A stretch of DNA of 64,000 bases from Vulgatibacter incomptus_A (GCA_040391605.1 JBEBXK010000004.1:62001-126000); one strand, 5' to 3'; shown: positions 8,700 through 16,803, counted from the first letter of the stretch. Notes: generated by a model from the letters alone, not told the origin. Program-made: numbers and translations.

Positions 8700-8717
8700 T
8701 GTAACCCTAAGGTTACA
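8700..8717. promoter_or_regulatory. Perfect palindrome upstream of XRE operon
   Basis: TGTAACC-CTAA-GGTTACA is a perfect 7-bp inverted repeat with a 4-base spacer, 22 bases before the first codon of the membrane protein gene. It is a likely operator for the XRE regulator encoded second in the operon. Confidence 0.6.
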
Positions 8718-8958
8718 CGAACGGGATCCCGTCGAGCAGCAGATAGAGGTTCGTCGCGAGTTGAGCATCCTCCAAGAACCTTCGGCCAAGCGTCCTGTGA
8801 GAGCCGCAGGGGAAAGGCTCCACGACGAAGTAAGGCCGATCAGCACGACCGCGTACGAGAACCGAGAGCCAGCGGATGGCCACAGAACGGCCTGTCCGGC
8901 GATTCCCCTCGGAGTTCGATGAGCACCGCTTGCCTATTGACCAGAAACGGGGACACAC

Positions 8959-8976
8959 TCTCATCGATTGATGAGA
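8959..8976. promoter_or_regulatory. Inverted repeat upstream of membrane protein gene
   Basis: TCTCATC-GATT-GATGAGA, a perfect 7-bp inverted repeat with a 4-base spacer, about 30 bases before the next gene on the plus strand. It has the same geometry as the palindrome at 8700-8717 but a different sequence. Between the two palindromes (8718-8958) there is no gene I can support. Confidence 0.35.
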
Positions 8977-9007
8977 AGAATCTCTTATTCATTTGGGAGC
9001 GATCGAG

Positions 9008-9676
9008 ATGGCCCCACTTCAGATGAGACGATGCTCGCCTCCTGCGCGTGCTCGCGGATGCCCGACTGAGCCAAGGCCGCCTCTTCGGGAGCATGTGAGC
9101 ACGCGCAGGGCCATCGACCGCTCGACAGAGGTGCTCCTCGGCATGAGCTCCGTCTGGCTCGTGCTCACCATCCCGATGGAGATTTTCTGGTTCGATCTCG
9201 AGGACACATTCGGGCCGCTGCTATTCCTCCCTTGGATCTCGCTCTATGGAACAGCGCCGGTCCTCGTGCTCATGTGGATCGCGACAGCATGGCCGCGTCA
9301 TCGATGGCGCGTGCACCTTCCGGCCGCAGCCATGTTTGGAGCGGGTGCATTCTACTTTCTCGTGCAGGGCCGCGCCATCGCGACGGACTCCTTTCTCGCC
9401 CGGCATCGGGCCGGCTGGCTTTCCGAGATCCAGGATCCGCATTCGTTTGTCCAATCCGACTGGCTCCACGGATCGCCGGTCTATGCGTTTCCGATGGGTG
9501 GTGGACTCCTCGACAACTGGGGTGCAATCGTCCGTGATGAGAGTGATGAAATTGGACGCGTAAATGAGTTCAGCTGGAATGATCCGTCTGCCGCCCCCTG
9601 GCGGAAGCTCTTCGGCGGCGACCTCGTCGGTTGCCATCGGCTGGAGCCGGGGTGGTACGTATGCTCCTTTACGTGA
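9008..9676 (+). CDS. Hypothetical membrane protein
   Basis: A 222-residue protein. A basic N-terminus of about 45 residues is followed by three hydrophobic segments (about residues 45-65, 70-92 and 98-118) and then a soluble C-terminal half of about 100 residues rich in Trp, Gly and Asp. I chose ATG 9008 because GGGAG lies 8 bases upstream; the Met at MSSVWLV (about 9143) is also possible. Lower GC at third positions than its neighbours suggests it may be acquired or under weak selection. No family recognised. Confidence 0.45.
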   Translation: MAPLQMRRCSPPARARGCPTEPRPPLREHVSTRRAIDRSTEVLLGMSSVWLVLTIPMEIFWFDLEDTFGPLLFLPWISLYGTAPVLVLMWIATAWPRHRWRVHLPAAAMFGAGAFYFLVQGRAIATDSFLARHRAGWLSEIQDPHSFVQSDWLHGSPVYAFPMGGGLLDNWGAIVRDESDEIGRVNEFSWNDPSAAPWRKLFGGDLVGCHRLEPGWYVCSFT

Positions 9677-10181
9677 GCATAGGCGTCACCACCGAGCTCC
9701 TCCGTGGTTGACCGATCGAGATGCCTCGATCTTCGAGGGCGGGGCCATCCTTCAGCGCATCTTGCCACTCCCCCCGACCCATGCCCACCCCGGGAGCGAG
9801 GCGAACCTCTCCACGGTGCCCAAGGCGCGGTCGAGTGCAGCCGGCGTGTGGGTCCACGAGCGCCTGACGGGCCGATAGAAAGTTGGAGTTCCAGGAGGTT
9901 CTCATCGTTCGCCTCCCGATCGCTTTTCGCAAGCTCCCTCGCTCGGAGGGGAGCCGATCATGGGATGGCTGCTTTTGAGGGATGAAGTGCGCACGGAGGT
10001 TCGCCGGTTCTCGGAGGTGCAACCCAAACGAGAGAGACGAGGATCTCCGTGGGCGGTCTCAAATGGTGAACGCACCACGGGGTGCGACTGTGGCACCCTC
10101 TGCCTGAGAGGTGCCGAGGAATGTGGGCTCGTAGCAAGGCAAGTCGGCTGACGATCGAAGATCACTTGGAGCTCCAGCGCC
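9677..10181. other. Intergenic stretch without a supported gene; holds a short dispersed repeat
   Basis: About 500 bp. At 9710-9750 a GACCGATCGAGA..CCTCG..GGGGCCATCC segment matches 7914-7950 with a small insertion. Open frames here have the composition of shadows. The stretch runs into the damaged alkB gene. Confidence 0.4.
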
Positions 10182-10817
10182 GTTTCCGAGGTGGCGCCGC
10201 CCGCGCTGCGGCAAATGCGGGCGAAAGAGGACGGCCCTCGACTGGAGTGCGGTGCGGCCGGTGGGGGCATCTGGCGCTCGGGCGGACGGTCTTCTGGTTG
10301 CGGTACTCCCGGCGCCGGGTGAACTGCGGCAGTTGTGGCGTGACGAGCGACGCGGTGCCCTGGGCCAGGCACCAGTCGCGATTCCCACGTGACCTAGATA
10401 CCGCTGCGATCGAATCGATCCGATCCCTGGTCCGGTCGCCCTTGGCGGCGAATGCCAGCCTCGTTCCTCCAGCTCGCACGAGGCGCCGCCGACGCCGACT
10501 TCCCCGGCTTCAGCCTCGACGCATGCCTGATAAACCGCTACGAACCAGGCACGAGGATGACGCTGCACCAGGACAACGAGAAGGGCTTCGACCAGCCCAT
10601 CGTCTCCCTCTCCCTCGGACTCGCCGCCGTCTTTCTCTACGGCGGCGACAGCCGATCCGACCGCCCTGCCCGCGTTCGCCTCGAGCACGGCGAGGACGTC
10701 GCCGTCTGGGGCGGACCCTCGCGCCTGCGCTACCACGGCGTGATGCCGTTGAAGGACGGACTTCATCCCATCCTGGGTGCTCGCCGAATCAACCTGACCT
10801 TCCGCAAGGCGGGGTGA
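10182..10817 (+). pseudogene. alkB: Frameshifted alkB-type DNA repair dioxygenase
   Basis: The C-terminal 121 residues (10452-10817) are clearly AlkB: a DACLINRYEPGTRM substrate-side motif, the iron ligands H-x-D in LHQDNEKG and the distal His in RYHGVMPLK, and the 2-oxoglutarate-binding R-x4-x-R pattern in RRINLTFRKAG. The N-terminal half is present but scattered over frames: VAPPALRQM (about 10192, same frame), YSRRRVNCGSCG (about 10300, second frame) and YRCDRIDPIPGP (10399, third frame) match the family order APFRQM, MTNCGxxGW and Y-x-Y-x-x-xDP. At least two shifts and a TGA lie between them. AlkB reverses alkylation damage in DNA by oxidative demethylation. This copy cannot make a complete enzyme unless the shifts are sequencing errors. 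Confidence 0.7.
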
Positions 10818-10907
10818 GTCGAATCGGCTCGCCCGCTCAGGCGAGATCGCCGACGAGCCGATCGACGATCTCTTCTTCGAAGTCCGCGCGCCCGCGGCGC
10901 GCTCCAT

Positions 10908-11117
10908 CTACTTCACTTCGGGAATCGCCCCAAGCTCGAGGAACATCGGCAGCGGCTCGGGTCGGTCACCGATTTGGCCGGCAACTCCATCGAGACGAAC
11001 GAACCCCAGCAGCACGACCGGCCTGCCCTCTCCGCCGATGACGTATCGGAGGCGCGCCCCGTTCGCATCGGCGAATTGCTCGGTGAAGCCGGCCGGCACC
11101 GGGGAAGCATCCGGCAT
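10908..11117 (-). pseudogene. N-terminal fragment of alpha/beta hydrolase (epoxide-hydrolase-like)
   Basis: The 69-residue frame starts MPDASPVPAGF and shows the opening of an epoxide hydrolase or haloperoxidase-type enzyme (ANGARLRYVIGGEGRPVVLL), then loses similarity exactly where the HGWP oxyanion motif should appear and stops. A full enzyme would have about 290 residues, so this is a remnant. Its ATG lies 3 bp after the stop of the esterase gene, so the original pair was an operon. Confidence 0.55.
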
Positions 11118-11119
11118 GG

Positions 11120-12151
11120 TCAGTGAACCGACGGAGGCGGGGCCTGCACCGTGGCGACGCCTCGCTCGCGCTCGGCAACCGTCGCCTGGAAGAAGACCTC
11201 GCGGAGCGTATCGGTCGCCTGGCGGATGGCGGCGATCTGCGGCGGGGTATCCACCAAGCCATCGAGCATCATGAAGTCGTGGATGGTGCCGAGGTATCGG
11301 CACGCCGCCACCTTCACTCCGGCCTGGCCGAGCTTGTGCGCGTAGGCTTCCACCTCGTCGCGCAGCACGTCGTTCTCGCCGAACAGGATGAGCGTCGGTG
11401 GCAGCCCCTTCAGCTGATCGAGCGACGCGCGGAGCGGCGACGCCTTGGGATCGGCGCCGTCAGCGGGCCGGGCGAGGTAGTTGTCCCAGAACCACTTCAT
11501 CCCATCGCGCTCGAGGAAGTGACCGGTGGCGTATTCCTCATACGACCCCGTGTCGAAGCGATAATCCGTGACCGGATAGAAGAGGGCCTGGAACAGAACC
11601 TTCGGCCCCTTCCGCTCCTTCGCCATCATCGCGACGACGGTGGCCATGTTCCCGCCGACGCTGTCCCCCGCGACGACCAGGCGCGAGGAGTCGAGGCCGA
11701 GAGACTCTCCGTACTCTGCGATCCACTTCGTCGCGGCATATGCCTGCTCGATCTGGAACGGATACTTCGCCTCCGGCGCGAGTTTGTAGTCCACGAACAC
11801 GACGGCTGCGCGGCTCCCATGCGCCAGCTCGCGGATCAGCCGATCGTGCGTCTGCGCGTTGCCCAGCACCCATCCGCCGCCGTGGAAGTACATGATCACC
11901 GGCAAAGCGACCGTGCCCCCCTGCGGCCGCACGATCCGAATCGGGATCTCCGTGCCGCCTGGGCCGCCCGGGATCTTCCTGTCCTCGATCTGCGCCGGGC
12001 GCTTCTCGACCTCGCCTGACTGAAGCGCGATCAGCACGTCGCGCGCGTCCTTCGGCGTCATCTCGTAGAGGGGCTTGCCCCCCTCTGAGCGGAGCTCTTC
12101 GAGGAAGCTGCGCGTCAGCGGCCCGACCTTCGGGGAGACTTCCTGGCCCAT
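11120..12151 (-). CDS. Esterase/lipase of the hormone-sensitive lipase family
   Basis: A 343-residue alpha/beta hydrolase. HGGGW (residues 90-94) is the oxyanion motif of the HSL family; GDSVGG (residues 162-167) holds the nucleophile Ser164; the acid is probably Asp in FGENDVLRDE (about 272) and the base His in GTIHDFMML (about 303). It should hydrolyse short-chain esters in the cytosol. The start ATG 12151 has AAGGAGGA 7 bases upstream; the open frame further upstream overlaps the toxin remnant and is not coding here. The downstream hydrolase fragment is all that remains of an operon partner. Confidence 0.9.
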   Translation of the reverse strand: MGQEVSPKVGPLTRSFLEELRSEGGKPLYEMTPKDARDVLIALQSGEVEKRPAQIEDRKIPGGPGGTEIPIRIVRPQGGTVALPVIMYFHGGGWVLGNAQTHDRLIRELAHGSRAAVVFVDYKLAPEAKYPFQIEQAYAATKWIAEYGESLGLDSSRLVVAGDSVGGNMATVVAMMAKERKGPKVLFQALFYPVTDYRFDTGSYEEYATGHFLERDGMKWFWDNYLARPADGADPKASPLRASLDQLKGLPPTLILFGENDVLRDEVEAYAHKLGQAGVKVAACRYLGTIHDFMMLDGLVDTPPQIAAIRQATDTLREVFFQATVAERERGVATVQAPPPSVH

Positions 12152-12241
12152 GTCGTTTTCCTCCTTCGTGGATCGCCAATGTAACCGTAGCCATCCCGCG
12201 CCGCCGCGCGCTTGCTCGATCGTACGAACTGAGCCTGCCCG

Positions 12242-12473
12242 ATCTCGTGGATACCCCCGACACAGCGAAACGCGCGGCGTCGTAGATCTCGTGGATATGA
12301 ACCGGAAGATCGAGGCGGCCAATTCGAAGCTTGATCGCGCTCTCCCAGATGCTGGCGGCGGAGAACAGCACCTGATTCTCTGGAAACTCGAGGCGTTCGC
12401 GAACCTCCTTTGAGATCCGATCGGGTTGCGCGATGGCCCAGAGCAGCAGATGAGTGTCAATCAGTATGCGCAT
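12242..12473 (-). pseudogene. Truncated PIN-domain toxin (VapC-like)
   Basis: The first 65 or so residues match PIN toxins: MRILIDTHLLLWAIAQP with the first catalytic Asp (D6), then FSAASIWESAIKLRIGRLDLP with the conserved Glu. A normal member has about 128 residues; here similarity ends near IHEIYDAARF and the remaining acidic residues (including the DPFDR region) are missing. A 13-bp direct repeat (GATCTCGTGGATA) at 12241-12253 and 12285-12297 marks the break. The frame stays open into the esterase gene but without PIN features. Start ATG 12473 follows the antitoxin stop by 4 bp. Confidence 0.65.
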
Positions 12474-12477
12474 GCTC

Positions 12478-12714
12478 TCACCCTTCGAACTCTCCCATCC
12501 CTTCATCCGGCAGCGGCGCGTCGAAGTCCGCTGGGCTGGTGAACTTGCCCGACAATGGGCCAAGGGTTCGTCGCCGCCTCGCAGTCCCCATGGGCACCGG
12601 TCGAGCAACAGGTCTACCCGCCCGAGCGATCACGATCTCTGCCCCGTCCTCTTGGACCTCCTCCACCAAGCGTAAGAGTTGCGTCTTGGCTTCGTCCAGG
12701 TTGATCTCGCGCAT
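12478..12714 (-). CDS. Type II antitoxin, Phd/YefM or VapB-like
   Basis: A complete 78-residue antitoxin: MREINLDEAKTQLLRLVEEV is the DNA-binding N-terminal fold, followed by EIVIARAGRPVARPVPM and an acidic, flexible C-terminus (FDAPLPDEGMGEFEG) that normally wraps the toxin. Order antitoxin then toxin and the 4-bp gap are typical. Since the toxin is cut short, this antitoxin may be an orphan, or may still neutralise a related toxin elsewhere. Upstream frame extension beyond Met 12714 is not conserved. The 196 bp up to the CPBP gene hold nothing I can name. Confidence 0.8.
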   Translation of the reverse strand: MREINLDEAKTQLLRLVEEVQEDGAEIVIARAGRPVARPVPMGTARRRRTLGPLSGKFTSPADFDAPLPDEGMGEFEG

Positions 12715-12910
12715 CAAGGCTCTCCTATCGTCCTCGCATCCGGACTGGACCAGACTTAGTCTACTGCGCTCCCTAATTTGGCAAGGCAGTGCCCAAGCTC
12801 GGCGCCCTTGCGCGCGAGCAGCTCTCGGGAGAGCGCGGAACGCCAGACGCGGTGCCCGGCCTGCCATCGGAGGGCTGGTGGCCTGGCCCTTTTGTTTCCG
12901 GCGGCCTCGA

Positions 12911-13597
12911 CTATCGCGCGACGAGAGAGCAGGCATTGCCGAGGGCGTGGAGCAAGGTCCCTGGAAGCAGGCTCCCGGTGCGCCACCGCAGGAGGCCCAT
13001 CAGCAAGCCGAAGATCGCGTGGATCCAGATCGGCGTGGACGAGAACGGAAGGTGCCACAGGCCGAAAGCGAGCGAAGTCATGGCGAGCGCGACCAGCTCG
13101 CCGGCTCGACCTAAGCCTTCGCCGCCGAGCGCCTTCCAGAGCACGCCGCGGAAGATCCACTCCTCCGCGAAGGGCGCCAGGACCGCTCCCGAGACGAAGA
13201 CGAGCGGAGGTGTGTCGAAATGCGGCCCTCCCCGCAGCACGGCCTCGATGGAGCTTCCGTAGAGCCAGGCGGTTCCGCCCACGGCGACGGCCCATGCCGC
13301 GACGCTGGCCCTGTCGGTAGGACGCCGAGGCAGGCCAAAGGGGACGCGGAAGGGTCGGGGCGGCAGGCGAGCCCCGAGCGTCAACGGGAGGAGCCAGAGC
13401 GCGTAGAAGGGCAAGCTCCCCGCCTGGAGCGCTTCGAGCTGCTCGCCGAAGCTGCGCCAGAGCGCGTCGGAGACGTCGCCCACGAGAATGACGAGCGCCG
13501 CGAAGACAGGAAGCACGACTGCCTGCCGAAGCAAGAGCGCCCGGCACCAGGCCGCGCTCCAGGCGCTCGGCGAGAGTTCGAGTGGCGATGGCTGCAC
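12911..13597 (-). CDS. CPBP-family intramembrane glutamic protease
   Basis: A 228-residue membrane protein with six or more hydrophobic spans and the CPBP (Abi) motifs in order: EEWIFRG near residue 146 (E-E-x3-R, catalytic Glu pair), GLWHLPF near 178 (second motif His) and HALGN near 218 (third motif His/Asn). Members cleave within membranes (Rce1-like) or protect producers from bacteriocins. The start is GTG 13597 with GGAGG 5 bases upstream. It is divergent from the PepSY-MazF gene; no bacteriocin gene is near. Confidence 0.85.
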   Translation of the reverse strand: MQPSPLELSPSAWSAAWCRALLLRQAVVLPVFAALVILVGDVSDALWRSFGEQLEALQAGSLPFYALWLLPLTLGARLPPRPFRVPFGLPRRPTDRASVAAWAVAVGGTAWLYGSSIEAVLRGGPHFDTPPLVFVSGAVLAPFAEEWIFRGVLWKALGGEGLGRAGELVALAMTSLAFGLWHLPFSSTPIWIHAIFGLLMGLLRWRTGSLLPGTLLHALGNACSLVAR

Positions 13598-13755
13598 CCG
13601 ACCCTCCTACCACGGCCACGAGCCGGATATCGGCGCCGCCTGCAGGCTCGCCACCGCAGTCTGATGGAGTCCCACGGGCGAAGGATGAGTCGGGTCTCGA
13701 TGATCCACGCCCCGGCCTCCTTCCGAGCGGCCCTGCCCATGGTACACGACACCGT

Positions 13756-14787
13756 ATGCGCCGCCTGCATCGACTCCTCGGGCTCCTGCTCCTCCTCCCG
13801 CTCGTCGCGTGGACGGTGACGGGGCTGGCCTTCCATCTCAAGCCGGGGTGGGCGGGTGCCTATGAGCAGCTGCGCGCCTACGACGACGGGCCGTTGGATC
13901 CAGCGGGGCTCATCGCTCCTGCAGACCTCCCGATCGCCGGCGGGTCGACGGCGTGGGAGCTGGGGTCCACCGCCGTGGGCCCCGTGTACCGGATGTCGCG
14001 CGAGGCCGGGCCGGTCCTCGTGCACGCGACGACCGGCAGGATCCTCTCCCCGCTCGATCGGGCTTCGGTGGAGGCGATCGCGCGGCGGGCCTCGTCGCGC
14101 GCGGCGGCGTCCGAGCGGTACGGCGATGTGGAGGACGTCCTCCTCACGGAGCGCGAGGGGGTGGTCCGCTTCGCCGGCGGGGCCGTGGTGCGCGTAGGGC
14201 GGTACGATCTGTCGGTCGCCCAGCGCGGGGCGGACACGGCGTGGATCGATCGCATGTACGAGCTGCACTACCTGCGGTGGACGGGGATCGAGGCGATCGA
14301 TCGGGTCCTCGCGCCGATCGCGGTCGTCGCCGTGTGGCTGCTGGCCTTCACCGGCGTGCGCAAGCTCCGACGCCGCGCTCAGACATCCAACTCGACGGAT
14401 GTCCTTCCGCTTCGCGGCGCGTCGGGAGGACGGGACGGCGCGCGCCGCGGTGACATCCATTGGCTCGCAGCCGTGGACGCTGGAGGCGACCATCCCCACC
14501 CGCATGTCGTAGTGCAGGATGACGTGCTCAACTGCTCACGCATCGCCACGGTGGTCGTGTGCGCGCTCACGACCAAGCTGCGCCGCGCGGACGAGCCGGG
14601 GAACGTCCTCCTCGAGGCCGACGAGGGCGACCTCCCGAAGCGGAGCGTCGTGGTCGTGTCGCAGATCCTGTCGGTGGACAAGTCGCGCCTGGGCGAGCGG
14701 ATCGGCTCCCTATCCGACGAGCGGGTGGACCAGATCCTGGACGGCCTGCGCTTCCAGCAACGGGCATTCTTCGAACGATCGTCCTGA
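13756..14787 (+). CDS. Chimeric ORF: PepSY-type membrane protein joined in frame to MazF/PemK toxin
   Basis: Residues 1-211 form a small PepSY-like protein: an N-terminal membrane span (RLLGLLLLLPLVAWTVTGLAFHL), a periplasmic part (VRVGRYDLSV, RMYELHYLRW) and a C-terminal span (VLAPIAVVAVWLLAFTGVRKL). Residues about 228-343 are a MazF/PemK toxin: RRGDIHWL, VVVQDDVLNCS, TVVVCALTTKLRRA, GNVLLEADEGDLPKRSVV and SVDKSRLGERIGSL, in family order and full length. MazF toxins are mRNA endoribonucleases. The toxin part has no start codon of its own in frame, and no antitoxin gene precedes it, so a deletion probably fused two genes. As one polypeptide the toxin domain would face the cytosol after the second span. 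Translation initiates at ATG 13756 if at all. Confidence 0.7.
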   Translation: MRRLHRLLGLLLLLPLVAWTVTGLAFHLKPGWAGAYEQLRAYDDGPLDPAGLIAPADLPIAGGSTAWELGSTAVGPVYRMSREAGPVLVHATTGRILSPLDRASVEAIARRASSRAAASERYGDVEDVLLTEREGVVRFAGGAVVRVGRYDLSVAQRGADTAWIDRMYELHYLRWTGIEAIDRVLAPIAVVAVWLLAFTGVRKLRRRAQTSNSTDVLPLRGASGGRDGARRGDIHWLAAVDAGGDHPHPHVVVQDDVLNCSRIATVVVCALTTKLRRADEPGNVLLEADEGDLPKRSVVVVSQILSVDKSRLGERIGSLSDERVDQILDGLRFQQRAFFERSS

Positions 14788-15071
14788 TCGCGGCCACGCT
14801 CCCATCGAGACGAGCGGTTTGCTCTCGTCGAGCTGCGCTAGGTCTCATGCGAGCCGAAGCGAGCGAAACGCGTGGACGGGATCACCGCTCCCCCGCGGGT
14901 GCGCCCCATGAACAGCGGTTATTGTCCGGCTCAGCAACTTGTCCGCAAGTTATGGACAGATTGTTATTCCGGACATGAAAGCGGCCGACCTCGAGCCACG
15001 CTACGTGGAACGCGCGGTGCCCGCCTGCCATGCGATCGCGTGCGTGATCTCCTGGCCGTTGTCGTCTGCCC

Positions 15072-15749
15072 TCAGCTCGCCTTTCGCAGCCCTTGGTAGA
15101 CCACCTTCATCATCATTTCGAAGGCGGCTCGGCCGAACTCCTCGTCGCTCAGGAACCTGTCGACGAGATCGCCGTGGTTGTCGAGGTGCTCGACCATGGC
15201 GTCGGTGGTCGCGCCCTTCACGTCGGGGGAGATGGCGAAGTTCTCGAAGCTGTTGGCTCCTGCCTGCTGCTGGATCACGGGGTTGGCCTGGAGTTTCGGG
15301 TCACCCCCTCGATGAGGAGGCGCTCCGCCTCGTCGAAGTCGGTGCCGAATTTCTCGTCGAAGAGGGCGATGATCGCGCTGAGCGGCGCCTTTTCTTCGTC
15401 GGGGCCGCTCCTCGTCCCTGTCTCGGTGGGACCATTGAGCTCGGCAGCCTCGGCTTCTCCCAGGGCGATGGGGCCGTCGAAGCTCCGGCTGATCCGGTAG
15501 TAGTCGAACTCGACGTCGTGATCGAGGACGACGAGGTCGCCGCGGTCCTTGGGCAGGTACTTGAGGAGGTAGCGGCCGAAGCCGTACCGCTTCTCCAGGT
15601 CGCCGTCGGTGAACTCCATCACCTGGGAGGCGAAGGCATAGAGGTTGACGTAGGCGTTGAGCTTGCCTCGGAAGCTCTCGCGCTCCGGATCCTCGGCGGC
15701 CTGGAAGCGGTCGATGGCAGGCTGGATCCATCGATTGAACTGGGCCTGA
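15072..15749 (-). pseudogene. hsdR: C-terminal remnant of type I restriction enzyme HsdR
   Basis: Reading the minus strand from 15749, two frames together give the last 225 or so residues of HsdR: QAQFNRWIQPAIDRF, LNAYVNLYAFASQV, EKRYGFGRYLLKYLP, then GPTETGT and FDEAERLLIEGVT, and after a one-base shift near 15295 ANSFENF, LVDRFLSDEEFG and VYQGLR. This is the helical C-terminal domain that contacts the methyltransferase core. The helicase and nuclease parts (about 800 residues) are absent: the gene is cut at about 15750 by the transposase fragment. No hsdM or hsdS is in the window. The 280 bp before it (14788-15071) hold a 6-bp hairpin (AACTTG/CAAGTT near 14936-14951) but no gene. Confidence 0.75.
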
Positions 15750-15983
15750 TCACCTCTGCGTAGCTGCCCCTTCGGCCCTCCGGACCCACTCGCGGAGCGC
15801 GGTTTCGGTCAGGTCCAGCTCCTTGGCCACCTGGCCGATGCTCTTGCCGGATCGCTTCGCGAGAGCGACGGCCTCAGCCTTGAACTCGGGAGTAAACGCT
15901 CGGCGCTTCCCTCGGGACATCCTCTACTCCTACCGCATCATCGGGCGGTGTGTGGAGGTGTCCACCAAGGCGGGGCCGGTTCA
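15750..15983 (-). mobile_element. IS3-family insertion sequence remnant (left end and orfA start)
   Basis: On the minus strand a TGAACCGGCCCC.. end at 15983 with GGTGGACACC just inside matches IS3-family inverted-repeat style. ATG 15920 opens a 56-codon transposase OrfA fragment: RRAFTPEFKAEAVAL, then SIGQVAKELDLTETALREWV, the N-terminal helix-turn-helix of HTH_Tnp_1. It stops at TGA 15750-15752, created at the junction with the hsdR remnant. The rest of OrfA and all of OrfB are gone, so it cannot move by itself. The IS end lies 3 bp beyond the stop of the acetyltransferase gene. Confidence 0.75.
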
Positions 15984-15986
15984 GTG

Positions 15987-16532
15987 TCAGCGCACGTCGG
16001 ACGCGAGGACGGCGAAGAGCTTCGAATCCTCCCCCACCCCATCCTTGTAGTGGTGGCCGCGAAGGAGCCCCTCCTGCCTCATGCCGGCTCGGGTGAGCAC
16101 GTTGGCGGAGCCGATGTTCTCGACGTGGCAGGTCGCCCAGATGCGGTAGAGTCGGAGCGTCTCGAAACCAAAGCCGACGAGGCCGCGAGCGACCTGGGTG
16201 CCGAGACCGCGCCCCCAATGGGCCTTGTGGAGCACGTAGCCGATGTCGCCCACTCGGCGAGGCTGATCGCGGATGCGGATGCTCCCGCCCCCGATGAGCT
16301 GACCGGTCTGCCGCAGGGTGACGGCGAGATCGAAGGACGTCCGCGGCCGCGTCTGCCTCGCGCGGATCGTCGAATCGACGAACTCGCGGGTCTGCTCTTC
16401 GGAGTTGGGGCCCCAGAGATCGTAGCGCACGACCTCGGGATCGCTGGCGTATTCGTGGATGGCCGGCCAATCCTCCCGCACGAAGTCTCGGAGGAGGAGG
16501 TCGGTCGTGTTGATCTCGATTCGCTCGTTCAC
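15987..16532 (-). CDS. GNAT-family N-acetyltransferase (RimJ/RimL-like)
   Basis: A 181-residue protein of the Acetyltransf_3 type: LLLRDFVREDWPAIHEYASDPEVVRYDLWGP at the start, IGGGSIRIRD in the core, and the acetyl-CoA loop RGLGTQVARGLVGFGFE followed by RIWATCHVENIGSANVLTRAGM. It should transfer acetyl from acetyl-CoA to a protein N-terminus or a small amine. I start at GTG 16532, preceded by AGGGACG; a TTG at 16571 is the longest option. A frameshifted paralogue lies at 28689-29244, about 60 percent alike by eye. An IS remnant begins 3 bp after its stop. Confidence 0.9.
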   Translation of the reverse strand: MNERIEINTTDLLLRDFVREDWPAIHEYASDPEVVRYDLWGPNSEEQTREFVDSTIRARQTRPRTSFDLAVTLRQTGQLIGGGSIRIRDQPRRVGDIGYVLHKAHWGRGLGTQVARGLVGFGFETLRLYRIWATCHVENIGSANVLTRAGMRQEGLLRGHHYKDGVGEDSKLFAVLASDVR

Positions 16533-16742
16533 GTCGTCCCTCACGTGGACCGACCGTAGCAAGACCCGCAACCGGTTGGGTGAGAAACGCGTCGACTCGC
16601 AGAGTGGGTCGCGGGGCCGGCTGCCCCACTCGCCAAAGGCATGCTCGGTACGCCCATGAGATCGATGAATGGAGCGGTCTCCTCCCGCTCATCCACCCGA
16701 GCGGGGGTTGCGGGCGGGGGGGACGAGCGATAGCTTTCAACC

Positions 16743-16773
16743 GTTGAGAACACTTTGCATTTTCACTCTCAAC
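16743..16773 (+). promoter_or_regulatory. Dyad overlapping promoter of methyltransferase gene
   Basis: GTTGAGA (16743-16749) and TCTCAAC (16767-16773) form a perfect 7-bp inverted repeat 17 bases apart. TTGAGA would serve as -35 and the right arm falls at the -10 position, so a bound regulator would cover the promoter. The start codon lies 30 bases on. Confidence 0.4.
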
Positions 16774-16803
16774 ATCATGAAGCGATCGAAGAGGAGCGAA
16801 GCG

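Noticed and set aside
12756..13841. 361-codon minus frame over the CPBP gene
   Set aside because: It is Arg/Ala rich without motifs, whereas the overlapping frame holds the CPBP catalytic motifs.
14788..15071. Origin or attachment site suggested by TTATCCACA-like text
   Set aside because: TTATGGACA and TTATTGTCC occur once each and are not clustered; only a 6-bp hairpin is seen, and no integrase is near.
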